From NCBI GenBank assembly GCA_002270565.1, contig NQMI01000025.1:62001-126000 (forward strand): a DNA stretch of 64,000 bases. Direction: 5' to 3'. The DNA comes from Stenocarpella maydis (taxonomy: Eukaryota > Ascomycota > Sordariomycetes > Diaporthales > Diaporthaceae). The position numbers and the translations under genes are program-made. The notes under the pieces were generated by a model. The model had not been told where the DNA came from. It did not search any database and saw only the letters and a list, made by a program, of their open reading frames with translations. Every line of letters begins with the position of its first letter. The stretch's first letter is position 1. Below, piece after piece: positions 20,544-30,772 of the stretch.

Positions 20544-22346
20544 ATGGGGCTTTTCAGCAAGAAGAAGAAGGAGCCCGTCGTGGAGAACCCCTACGCCAAC
20601 CCCGTAACGCCCTATCAACAGGCACGGAATGACCTCCATCAACAGAAGATAGGCGGATCGCCCGGGGGGCTTCCCTCGAACCCGCGCATGAACTCGTTCG
20701 CCTCCAGCACCGGACCTCCGCCCTACCAGAGCCCGGCCTCGACATACAAGAGCCCGTCGATGGCGAGTGACAGCAGTCGGTTCGGAGATGACAAGTTCGG
20801 CAACCAGAACGGATACGGATCGAACCGTTACGACACCAACGCTTCAGCCTTCAATGCCAACCAGACTCGCCCTGGCGGATACGGCGGGTTTGGGGATGAT
20901 GCCGGGACCAACGAACTGTTCGGCGGTGCCTCTAGTCGCTATGCGCCTCCTCAACAGGGAGCGAATGGATCTCCCTCCCTGATATCCCCCCAAAACGGGG
21001 CTTCCCCTTTTCAGACCCCTGCGAGCCAATACGATGACCCCTCGAAGGGTGCCTTGCTCGGCAGTGCTAGAGACCGATATGATCCTCTGCCTCCTGCCTC
21101 AAGACAAGACGCACCAGGAGATAATGAATATGGTGAATATGGTGCGCCTCGCGAGTTGACCGGTAAGCATGACGGCGTACTCTGGCAGGGTAGTCTCATT
21201 CACTTACACGACACAGAGGAAGAGAGGGATAGGGAAGAGGCCCGAAACATCAATGCCCAGGCCAGGCAAATCAGAAAGGAGGGCTTGGCCTCGCTCCAGC
21301 GCTCGAAAGATCTGATGCACCAGACCTTGGACGTTGCAGCGCAGACAGCAGCTCGTCTAGGAGAGCAAGACAACCGGCTTGCAAACACGTAGGCATTATC
21401 CTTTCCTCCCACGGAGGATGAATTTGCTGTCAAATTAACAGCTACTAACTGTGAGTGCGCAGGGAGCGAAACATGGATGCAGCATTGATCCATGCTCGTG
21501 AAGGAGAGAGGGGTGCCAAGTAAGTTTGACGCTTCATTTTTGCATTATTCGATATCCAGGGGATATTCTGAATCAAAGAGAGAATCTCCAGCTGTCAATA
21601 CTGGATATGAGCAACCAGCTAACGTCTTTTAGGGAGCTCGACCATATCAACAGCAGCATGTTCTCCGGCATGTTTGGGCCCTCGAAGAAAGCAATAAGCA
21701 AGAAGGATGCCAGAACACTAGCAGAGTACAAACAAGACAAGGAGCGGGCCGAGCAAACAGCAAAATCAACCTATGAATCCGAGCGACAGATGGAAGACAT
21801 GTTTAAAGATATGACTAGTAGCAAACCAAAGCTGCTGGGACAGAACCGAAATGGCGCCGAGAAAAGCAAGTTTTTGTATGAAGACGACACCGATGATGAA
21901 GAGGAGAAGGCGTTGAGAAAAGAAGATGCCAATGACGAAGAGCAGATCGACAACGATTTAGATGAGCTGGGGGATCTGGTGGGCAGACTGAAAGGTGCTG
22001 CCATTGGTCAAGGCCAGAATCTCACGACCCAGAATGCTCGCCTAGACAGGCTGAAGGAGAAGGTGAGTTCGCTTAGCACCAGACTTTACCATTTGATTAC
22101 ATCCACTAACATCGGAATGCAGACTGATCTCGTGGACGATCGTGTAAGTCCCCCCCTTGCACGCAAAGATTCCGGCCAGTTCTACCTGCTTGGGTCTGAG
22201 CCTTTGGACACCTAGAGGCGCTCTGGATTTCGACTACAGCTTCTACTCTTTGCGCCTTGCCATTCGACTTCGTGTTGGTTGTCTCCCGCTAACTTCATAT
22301 CTTCCAGGTCCGGATGAACCGCGAGAGGTTGAACCGCATCCGCTAA
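20544..22346 (+). CDS. sec9: Sec9 t-SNARE (SNAP-25 family, Qb/Qc)
   Basis: Six exons (20544-21162, 21217-21388, 21463-21519, 21633-22062, 22123-22143, 22308-22346) join in frame to 445 residues. The start MGLFSKKKKEP is the standard fungal Sec9 N-terminus. A Pro/Ser/Gly/Asn-rich region covers about residues 10-205. The first SNARE helix follows (EEERDREEARNINAQARQIRKEG… to LANTERNMD), then a linker, then the second helix (EQIDNDLDELGDLVGRLKG…NLTTQNARLDRLKEKTDLVDDR), ending RMNRERLNRIR. Sec9 pairs with Sso/Snc SNAREs in exocytosis at the plasma membrane and is essential. Intron 1 is 54 bp, stop-free and a multiple of three, so retention would add 18 residues just before the first helix. Neighbouring patatin-NLR genes make this a candidate guarded allorecognition protein, as known for Neurospora sec-9. 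Confidence 0.95.
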
Positions 22347-23541
22347 ATACACCAAATACCGAACGTCACTGCAATTTAGCATGCACATTGCGGTATCCTG
22401 CTTCGGAACCGTGGTATTTTGTGGATCCAGTCTTGCCCAGTCGTTTCTCTGAGCGATGCCAGAATTCGTGGCTACTTGATGGGAATCCTGATTGTAGGTT
22501 TCAACTGCACAAGAAAGTGTACAAGGGTATGCATGCATGGTAGAGCGGACGACGAGTTAAGATGGGTGAATGAGAATGTGTCACAACTAGTACACACCTG
22601 GGTAATCCAAGAAGAGAGGTTGTTTTCAGGGCCTTTCTTTTTTTAACTCTGTTCATACGCAGGGTCTGCTCGCAGACTCGGACAAATACAATATGTTGCA
22701 GATTGTCTAATCCGACCCTTCGGGACATGCTCAGGACATGTGAGATACTCGTGACAACGTGCTCCTCTTGTCGATGTTGAAACTGCCCACTGAAATATGG
22801 ACGTCTCAAGCAAGGCGACGGCATGTCTGCCCTAAGAGGAAAAGTGTGTTGGATATTCCAGATCTCCCAGCCACTTCATCCAGGACCAAGGCATCCAGTT
22901 TATGGTGCCTATATGAATGTGCTTGGATATCTTGGGCGCATCGGGCCTTGAGATGTGCAGTGACGGGAGTGGGCCTCGACAAAATTGAGATGTGGTCCAT
23001 TAAGCCAGCCACCTAGAATTGGGGCAGTACAGTACCTGCTGAGCATGGGCCCATTCCAGACGCTGGCATTGAAGGCAGGGCTCATGGGTCGCCAACATGT
23101 GGATTCTGGGCTTCAGCTTGTCAATGTATATTCTTATCGAACAAGGGTTAAGGGAAAGGAATATTGTAGACTTCCTTTTCAGTCCCGTCTTTTCTTTACT
23201 ATTCTTTTCTTCATACTTTACCCTTAAGGTTTCACTAGACGTATTTATTACCTAAAATTCAGTTCACAGAGCTAACTAATAGACTTAACACCAGTTTATT
23301 CTTTCTTACAAATCAGGCGGCTGTAAGGCGTGGGCGTGGGCGTGGATGCGGGCCAGCGTAATGGGCAGCCGCCGACCTCCTTACCTAAGCACCTGTGTGG
23401 CGTAGCCTGTGCTCGGCCCCAGACCCACATCGACATGGCTGACTTCGAATTTATCCACCAGCTCAGGAAATTCAGCGTCTAGCGAGTCCGCGCCTTACTC
23501 CTCGGTGTCATTTCAATCCACTGAGGGCTTTCAAGGTCGCT
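22347..23541. other. Intergenic region with an AT-rich tract
   Basis: About 1.2 kb with no supported gene. The part from ~23140 to 23325 is markedly AT-rich with many TA and TT steps, in contrast to the GC-rich flanks, and resembles a short RIP-degraded repeat relic. The DHR2 gene promoter must lie in the last few hundred bases. Confidence 0.5.
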
Positions 23542-25836
23542 ATGACGAAACGACGGAAAACAACCGATTCTGGTAACTTTATCAGAATCGGGGATAAGAC
23601 AATTTCATTAGAGGGTTATTTTGCCCCCAGCAAGCCAAAGGACGTCCAGAGCCAGGCCAACTCAGAGACCACATCGGGGCCAGATCTCACGAAGAAGGAA
23701 TCAGAAGGGAAAGAGCAGAATCTTCAGGCTGTGGGGAAAGGCGACAAGAAGAAGTCCAAGCCCAAGCCCGCGAGGATAGAAGCAGGAGACAAGGATCTTC
23801 TGCGAGTGCGGGAGAAGCTGCCCATTTGGAAGCACAAGGACGAAATTCGAGATGGCCTCAAAAACAACGACGTGCTCATCATCGCAGCAGAGACGGGCTC
23901 AGGAAAGAGTACTCAGGTCCCACAGTTCATCTTCACGGAAGAATGGTGTCGGAAAAGGACGGTCAAGGTACAGTCTGGAGACAACAGAGTCAACGATGCC
24001 TCAGTCGGGGGCGTCATTGCCATCACTCAACCACGACGGGTAGCTGCGACCACACTCGCCCACAGGGTCTCAAGCGAGGCAGGCACGCCCCTTCGACAGA
24101 CAAGTGGAGCTCGTGAGGGCTTGGTCGGTTATTCAGTACGGTTCGACCACAACGTTCCACGAGGAACCAGAATCAAGTTCCTCACGGAAGGTATGTTACT
24201 ACAAGAACTGCTTCGCGATCCCCACCTTCGACAGTACAGCGCCGTGATAGTGGATGAAATACATGAAAGAAGCGTCGACGTCGATTTGCTCTCCGGATTC
24301 CTCAAGCAGATTATCTCGGGGGACAAGGCCGGCCGCGGCGGCATCCCATTAAAGGTCGTGGTGATGAGTGCCACCGCGAACGTGGAAAAGATACAGTCTT
24401 TCTTTACGGTCGAGAAGGCCACCGGGACTGTGAAGCCAGCTACTCTCGAGATCCCAGGTCGCCTGTATCCGGTCGAGCTGATCCACACTCCGAAACCGGT
24501 ACCCGACATCCAAGACGCTCTGCTGAAGACCATCTTCAAGATACATACAGAGCAGCCGTGTCCGGGCGATATCCTTGCTTTCCTCACCGGCCAGGAGCAA
24601 ATCGAAACCGCCCAGAAAATCATCGACGACTACGCGAAAACGCTGGATTCGAAAGTCCCCAAACTCGTGCCAGTCCCGCTATTTGGCCAAATGTCAATCG
24701 AAGCGCAACAGAAGGCTTTCCAGCCAGTCAAAGGCAGGGTTGTGCGGAAGGTGGTTCTGGCCACCAATATTGCAGAGACCTCAGTCACTGTGCCAGGCGT
24801 CCGCTATGTTGTCGACACGGGGAAGGCAAAGGTCAAACAATTCCGTGTCCGCCTGGGGATGGAGTCCCTCTTGGCAAAACCCATCTCGAAATCATCCGCT
24901 ATACAGCGGGCTGGTCGGGCGGGAAGAGAGGCTGCAGGAAAATGCTACAGGCTTTACACGGAGGAAGGTTTCCAGTCACTCAAGGATGCGGACTTGCCAG
25001 AAATCCTACGGGTCGATGCGCTTGGTGCCGTTTTGACGATGAAATCTCGAGGTATCAGTGACATCTATGACTTCCCTCTCATGGATACGCCTGACGAGGA
25101 ATCGTTCGACAAAGCCTTGCTTCATTTGCATATATTGCGGGCCATCAATGATGATGGCTCGATCACCGAAATGGGTAAAAAGATGGCTTCTTTCCCAGTC
25201 ACGGCTCCGTACGGAAGGGTGCTCCTTGCAGCAGCAGACCCAAAGTACGACTGCCTCTTGGAGGCAGTCGACATTATTTCGTGTCTTACCGCAGGGGAAG
25301 ACATTTTCCACCAGCTACGCTCCGAGGAAGAACGAGAGCAAGTCGAAGAATACCGGAAGGAAGTCTATCGCAGAGAAGGCGATCTTCTCACCTACCTGAC
25401 GACAATCCAGCAATACACAGCGGAGAACACAGACAGGGCTGAGTGGTGCAAGCGCCGGAAGGTCAATATCAGGGTGATGCGGCAGGCTCTGAACATTCGG
25501 AAGCAGCTGCGGGGCCTCTGCCTCAAGGAAAAAATGCTGTCCGAGGCACCGGAGCCAGATCCTCAGCCTTTCAAGCCCATGTCCCCAGAGCGTGCCGAGT
25601 TACTGTTGAAATGTTTCTTGAAGGGGTTCTCGGTGAAGACGGCAATTCTCGCTCCCGACGCTAGTTACGTGACGACACAGGGCAAACATGTGGTGGCAAT
25701 ACACCCTTCCAGCGTCCTCCATGGCCAGAAGAAAGAGGCCATCGTGTTCCTTGAACATGTGTTCACGACGAAGAATTACGCCAAGAAGGTGAGCGTTGTG
25801 CAGTCGAACTGGATTTTGGAGGCTCTAGAGACATAG
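23542..25836 (+). CDS. dhr2: DEAH-box RNA helicase, DHR2/DHX33-like
   Basis: A single 764-codon exon. After a Lys-rich N-terminal ~90 residues comes the helicase core: motif I AETGSGKST (about 116-124), Ia ITQPRRVAA, II DEIHER, III SAT, the LTGQEQIE segment, V ATNIAETSVT and VI QRAGRAGR, then the HA2 and OB-fold regions typical of DEAH/RHA helicases. Yeast DHR2 acts in the nucleolus in 18S rRNA processing; an equivalent role is likely. It is transcribed away from Sec9 toward the NLR pair, and its stop is 295 bp from the end of the convergent NLR gene. It is thus a housekeeping gene embedded in the presumptive Sec9/NLR locus. No domain is missing. Confidence 0.9.
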   Translation: MTKRRKTTDSGNFIRIGDKTISLEGYFAPSKPKDVQSQANSETTSGPDLTKKESEGKEQNLQAVGKGDKKKSKPKPARIEAGDKDLLRVREKLPIWKHKDEIRDGLKNNDVLIIAAETGSGKSTQVPQFIFTEEWCRKRTVKVQSGDNRVNDASVGGVIAITQPRRVAATTLAHRVSSEAGTPLRQTSGAREGLVGYSVRFDHNVPRGTRIKFLTEGMLLQELLRDPHLRQYSAVIVDEIHERSVDVDLLSGFLKQIISGDKAGRGGIPLKVVVMSATANVEKIQSFFTVEKATGTVKPATLEIPGRLYPVELIHTPKPVPDIQDALLKTIFKIHTEQPCPGDILAFLTGQEQIETAQKIIDDYAKTLDSKVPKLVPVPLFGQMSIEAQQKAFQPVKGRVVRKVVLATNIAETSVTVPGVRYVVDTGKAKVKQFRVRLGMESLLAKPISKSSAIQRAGRAGREAAGKCYRLYTEEGFQSLKDADLPEILRVDALGAVLTMKSRGISDIYDFPLMDTPDEESFDKALLHLHILRAINDDGSITEMGKKMASFPVTAPYGRVLLAAADPKYDCLLEAVDIISCLTAGEDIFHQLRSEEEREQVEEYRKEVYRREGDLLTYLTTIQQYTAENTDRAEWCKRRKVNIRVMRQALNIRKQLRGLCLKEKMLSEAPEPDPQPFKPMSPERAELLLKCFLKGFSVKTAILAPDASYVTTQGKHVVAIHPSSVLHGQKKEAIVFLEHVFTTKNYAKKVSVVQSNWILEALET

Positions 25837-26131
25837 CATTGTTCACAAAATCGAGAATTCACACCCACAAAATAGAGGATACACATCTACAGTACATGGT
25901 ACAGGTGAAATTCAGACGCCCGCGCCCAACCAAGTCCCACACCCACAGTTCCCGCGCCTACGCCTAAATACTCTTAGCTGTGAACACGGGAGTAAGCCCT
26001 AGGCTCGGAATCGGACTCAGGTGTGTCATTGGTATGAAACTTGAGCCTGGTGCTTTTCTCTGGTAGATTGATAACAGCTTTGCTGCCTTGAGCGAATCCC
26101 CTGCGAGGTCCTACCGCAATCTTCACACGCC

Positions 26132-29100
26132 TCAATGCCATTGCAATGCATTCACCACGGCCTGCTGCCCAGTGTACTCTTTGATGGGATTCAACCGATA
26201 GAAGGGCAAGCCATCAACGTCATATTCCTTCATTTCCCACCCGTAAAGCGTCTCCCCACGGTCCAGACGCTCCCGCAACATGGCCTCCTCAGAGACCGGC
26301 TCCCATTCCCGCATCCACTGCGGCGCGAATTCTCCTAAAGCATCTTTATTTCTCTGGATCGCCTCATTTCTGATCCTGACCTGGACGTAGTCGGGAATTG
26401 TATTCTGGTAATACCGGAACTGGACCACGAGGTGGGCGGAGATCTGTGTCATACTATGTTCGGTGCCGAATGTGTGTTTGTTGCCATCCAAACAAACTTC
26501 AATGAGCGCGACTGCTTTTTCGTACTCGGCTTTACCAGCCCAGACCATTGCCAGATGGAACATACTGTCAAGGGTCTTAGGGTGGTATAATCCGAACAAT
26601 TCGTCGTATCTGGACAGTGTCGTTTCATAGAGTTCCCCTGCATCGTACAGCCGATTCTGCTTCAGGTACAATGAGCCCAGGTCAGCCATTGAGTCCATGT
26701 GTTCCAACGAGTCCTCTCCGTAGAGGTTCTTGCACCAGAAGCAAATCTCCCACAAGAGTGTCGCAGCCTCCTGAAGCCCGCCATCCCTTATGAGCACCGT
26801 AGCAAGTTCACTTTTCGCAGAGATGGTGGATTTGTGGACGGGTCCTAGCTCAGCCTCCTTTCTCTTAAGCTTTTCCGAAGCCTCCTGGATCGTCATTGGC
26901 AGACTTGCAGCGACTTCGTCCGAAAAAGGGGAGGCTCGAGCCCTCCTGGCCTTTTCTCGCCATTCGCGCGCCTTATTGTTATCCTTCCCATCCTTGGCCT
27001 CGGACCACGTCGCAAACTCATCGAAGATCTCCGCTGCTGGCGACCTGTTATCTGTTCGGGCCAGCACAGACGCCAATAATAATTTGTCTTTCCGGATATA
27101 CCGGTCGTCGAGAGGATTGAACGCATCAAGCGCAGCCTTCTGGTCCACTTCTTCGTCCGCGCTGGTCGCCTCTGCTCCATTCAAAGCCTCCCATAACTGG
27201 TCCTTGAGATATAATGTACGCCTGTCGATCGCTTCCAGCACCATCTCCTCTGCCTTGCTGAATTGAGCTTGAACATTGTACAGCTGTGCAAGCTTAGACA
27301 TTGCGAAGGCCGGGCCATCATGGAGAAGGCCGAAATACCTCTTCCTGTACTCCAGTGCCTTCAGCATCATCGTCACCGCAGCATCCAAGTTGGAAGCTTG
27401 TTCAAAAACAGCGGCCGCTTTGGACAGGTATTCACTCTCAAGAGCACAGTCCTCATGTTCGGCCTCAACATGCTTCAAGCAGGCTTCCATGTGGGGTAGA
27501 ATGTCGCGACGATAACGGGTGCCTTGAATATTATTCTCATGCTTGATCGAGTCCATGACAATGCTTTTCGCCGCAATTCCCCAGTGAGCCTTCTCGTCTC
27601 CGTCCATTCGGTTTCTCGCCCATTCATGAACGAGGATATGCATGTTGACGTAATCCATCGATATATCAAACTTGATGAGCGAGAACTCGTTGAGGAAGCC
27701 GAGGCCGCCGACGACATCATTGCATAGCCAGTCTATTCCATCGGGATGCTCCGGTGTGATTTCCGTCTCAGTGATGTCGACGAGACTCTCAAGGTTGACT
27801 TCGCCAGCCTTGAGAGGAAACGTCTCAGATCTCCCAAGTTTGTGGCGATTCAAAGCCGCCCGTTCAAAAATGATACCGACAACACCCTCATTGTGATAAA
27901 ATGAAAGCAAGTTGAGGAGCTTCAGCGCGTTCGAAGCATCCTCGACCCGAGCCATATCCTCTTTCTTGTCAGCGAAGGCTTTAATAGCTCTGTAAGAGAT
28001 ATTGAACGTGGCATAGACAGCAATATGTCGTTGCTCATCGCCTCCCTTGAAACGTGGATTTCTGAGCAGGGCTTCCTTCTGTTTGTTGAAGACTTCCAGG
28101 TACTTATTGAGCGGGCATGGAGCCATGTGAATGTAAGCCCCGGCCTGATCGATAGCCAATGGCAACAGACCCAACGCAGTGACAATAGACCTTGCCAATT
28201 CCCGGTTTTCGTCAGCATCTGTGGCTTTCTGTGCGGATCTGAGGAGTAGCAGTATGCCTTCGGGAGCATTCATGGTTTCGATGGTCGCCACGCAGTCTGG
28301 CCGCAGTCTTGGCTGCAGGTTGTGTTGTCTGCTGGTGTAGAGGATGTTGCCACGGTCTCCGGCGGGCAAGTACTTCGAAACGCTTGATGCCGGGACATTG
28401 TCAAGCACGAGAAGCCACTGTTCTTCACACTTATGCAGCCAGAGAAGAACTTCTTGCACCGGGTCCTTCTTCTCCTCCCCGTCGAATATGGCCGATGCTA
28501 TCTGCTTGTAGCTTTGCTCCGTAGTGACGGCGTCGGTCGCATCCACCCAAAAGATATGGAATCTTGCAGCGGTCAGCATTGTGGCTTTGAAAGATTGGGC
28601 GGAAACTTGCCTGTGTTCGTTCCTTTCTGTGAACTTCAAGGCGATCTGCGTCTTACCCACACCGCCCATGCCGCGGATGTGGAATTCCCTCCTAGACGTA
28701 TCACCAGGCTCGCGAGGCCCAAAGTGTTTGTCGAGCCTTTTCAGGATTGCTTCTCGACCTGTAAATATGTTGCTAGATTTACCCCTGCGAACAGCTCTCG
28801 GCTCTGCTGGTATGGTCGTCTCCTTGCTTAGACTACCTGTGAGATGGTCAGCCAAATCCATCTTGGTACCGTGGCGGCGATATCGATGAGGAAAGTCTTT
28901 ACTCACCACCGTGAGCAAGGTTCAAACCCGAGCTTTTGTTCTCGACCAAGACCTCGGCAAGGTCACCAATCATCTTCTTCACACTAGGGTTTTTTAAATA
29001 TCCCCAGGTCCTTTCTTTCAGCTCTCCTATCTTCTGCCAGTCCGAGAGCTCAATACCCTGGGCACCTCCGTCAACATTCAGACGGAAGTAAGTATTTTCG

Positions 29101-30001
29101 AACTCGACGAACTTGGCCTGCCATCTCAGGTGATCTTTCTCCGAGTCGGTGCCGAGCTCTTTCATCAGCTTGGCTGCACTGATGAGGTATTTGGCCTTCT
29201 CCATCAACTTCTTTCCCTTGGACGCCATTTCAACTGTGCGAGACCCCGTGCCGAGGCTGACGACACAGCCAAGCCTGCGTTTCTTGCCAAATAGGTTCAC
29301 AGCCTCTTCCCACAAGACAGAAATGGGGTTGTTGGTACCCAAGGCAGCATCAACGAATTCCTCCTCCTTACCCTCCTCATCCTTGATGGTCATTGGTTTG
29401 AAAAAAGTCGGCGCTGCAGTCGTCGCTCGAGCCGCTTCGTATATGAGACAGTTCGGATGCTTATCACCTTCGACATCATATGTCCGAAGGCAGACCATCT
29501 CCTTATGCCTCTGAGCTGGCATGGTGCAGACGAAGGCATGGCCCTTTTCTTGGGCCGGACGCCTGTTGCGCATGACAGTGCCTTTCTTCTGCTCACGGAC
29601 GAGGTTCTTCACGGTCTCTTCGAGTGCCTTGGCCTGGTACTTCTCCACGAGGCTCCGCCGCCGCTTGGAGAAGATCTCGCTCGCGAAGTTGTCGTACGCC
29701 TTCAGTGCAGCCTCGGTGCTCATCTCCAGCCGGCCGAGCATGATGGCCACGAGGCTGAGGCCACCACTTCAGTCAGCTTGCCAGCGATGTTGGAGCGGGG
29801 TGGAAGCTGGACTGACCCTCCGGTGCTCGTGCCCCCAATGAGATGGAAATAATCACATGGCTTCGGAAGTTTATCGAGATTTCCCTTCTGCTGCACCTTC
29901 CTCATCACCTCGTCGAGTATGACAAGCTCCGAGACTCCCCTGATGCCGCCTCCGTCCAGTGACAGTAGGTTAACGGGCTCATTCTCACCCGAGGCTGCCA
30001 T
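26132..30001 (-). CDS. Patatin-NB-ARC-TPR NLR receptor, copy A (PLP-1/vic2 type)
   Basis: Minus-strand exons 29817-30001, 28907-29754, 28611-28836 and 26132-28562 give 1229 residues. Patatin domain (~10-300): oxyanion loop DGGGIRG (16-22), nucleophile elbow GTSTG with Ser59, and Asp197 in DAALGTNNP. NB-ARC (~370-735): P-loop GMGGVGKT (~400-407), Walker B WLLVLDN, YTSRQ, LGLLPLAIDQ and the MHD-like MHILVHEW (~727-734). The rest is helical with degenerate TPR-type units (HPKTLDSMFHLAMVW). Intron 3 (48 bp) uses a GC donor; the equivalent intron in copy B has GT. Relatives in Neurospora (plp-1) and Cryphonectria (vic2) sense Sec9 variants and trigger cell death; here Sec9 is 3.8 kb away. The catalytic Asp motif is DAA where DGG/DGA is usual. 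The chosen ATG gives MAASGENEPVN, matching copy B's MADTFHTEPVN. Confidence 0.92.
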
Positions 30002-30159
30002 CGCCAACCATGCAAAAAGACAGCGGGACTAAATCATGACAACATTAGATTCAAACAACCCTGAGGGGTTTGATCATAAACTTCAGGAGAGACAGCAGTA
30101 CCACTCACCGGAATAAGGTCAGAACTGGGACACCTGCGATACTCATTGCAGGGAGGCTG

Positions 30160-30278
30160 GGTTGTCCTAATGCAACGCAAATATGCAGCCCCCATTGGCT
30201 GTGGGCCCGGTCGTGCATAATTGGGCTGCCTGGAGGGCCTATCGTATGCAGCATCCCGAGCCTGTTGGCTGTGGGCCC
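30160..30278. repeat. ~119-bp repeat upstream of NLR copy A
   Basis: Nearly identical to 35125-35243, about 160 bp upstream of copy A's ATG. By eye the differences are two single-base indels and a few substitutions. A ~37-bp sub-unit starting TTGGCTGTGGGCCCG recurs inside (near 30197 and 30265). Confidence 0.85.
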
Positions 30279-30329
30279 GTCGTGCATATTGGGCTGCCTG
30301 GCCTCCCTTTGTTTTTTCTTGGCTTATAT

Positions 30330-30665
30330 GCACGGGCCAACTTGCTAAGAATTACTATAGGAGTCTATCTATACCCCTAACAGGCACCCAACTTCAACAA
30401 GCTTTTCCTGCGTTGTCTTTATCACCTCTACCAACACCATACCGCGACTTCACCATCTCGCTACTTCAACCTCCCCTATCACAGCCAATTAGAATGCACC
30501 TCTTAAGGAAGAACTTCCCCTAAATAGCCCCTTTAAGAGGTCTAATGTAAGGGTTATAAGTATAAGCAGGGTAAATAAGTATATAGAGCAGCTAAGTAGC
30601 AAAGTAATAGCATTAAAGTAGTATATTTATAATAATAAATATAACTAAACTGGCCCCTTACGGGC
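30330..30665. repeat. AT-rich RIP-like relic between the NLR genes
   Basis: Strings such as AAGTATATAGAGC and ATAATAATAAATATAAC, dense TA dinucleotides and loss of CG fit C-to-T decay of a former repeat. The parent element cannot be identified by eye. Confidence 0.5.
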
Positions 30666-30772
30666 CCCATGGCGTAAAACATGATCCATCCATCCATCCG
30701 TGGTGCAGTACAGCTCAGCGAATCAAAAGTCACCGGGGCCGGATGGTATCGGCAAAGCGTTGGGATTGCCAG

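Larger units (their letters stand above)
30002..30772. other. Spacer between the two NLR genes
   Basis: Contains the copy-A upstream repeat (30160-30278) and an AT-rich tract from about 30330 to 30665 with very frequent TA steps and no open frame, as expected of a RIP-mutated transposon remnant. The block next to copy B's stop returns to GC-rich DNA. Confidence 0.6.
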
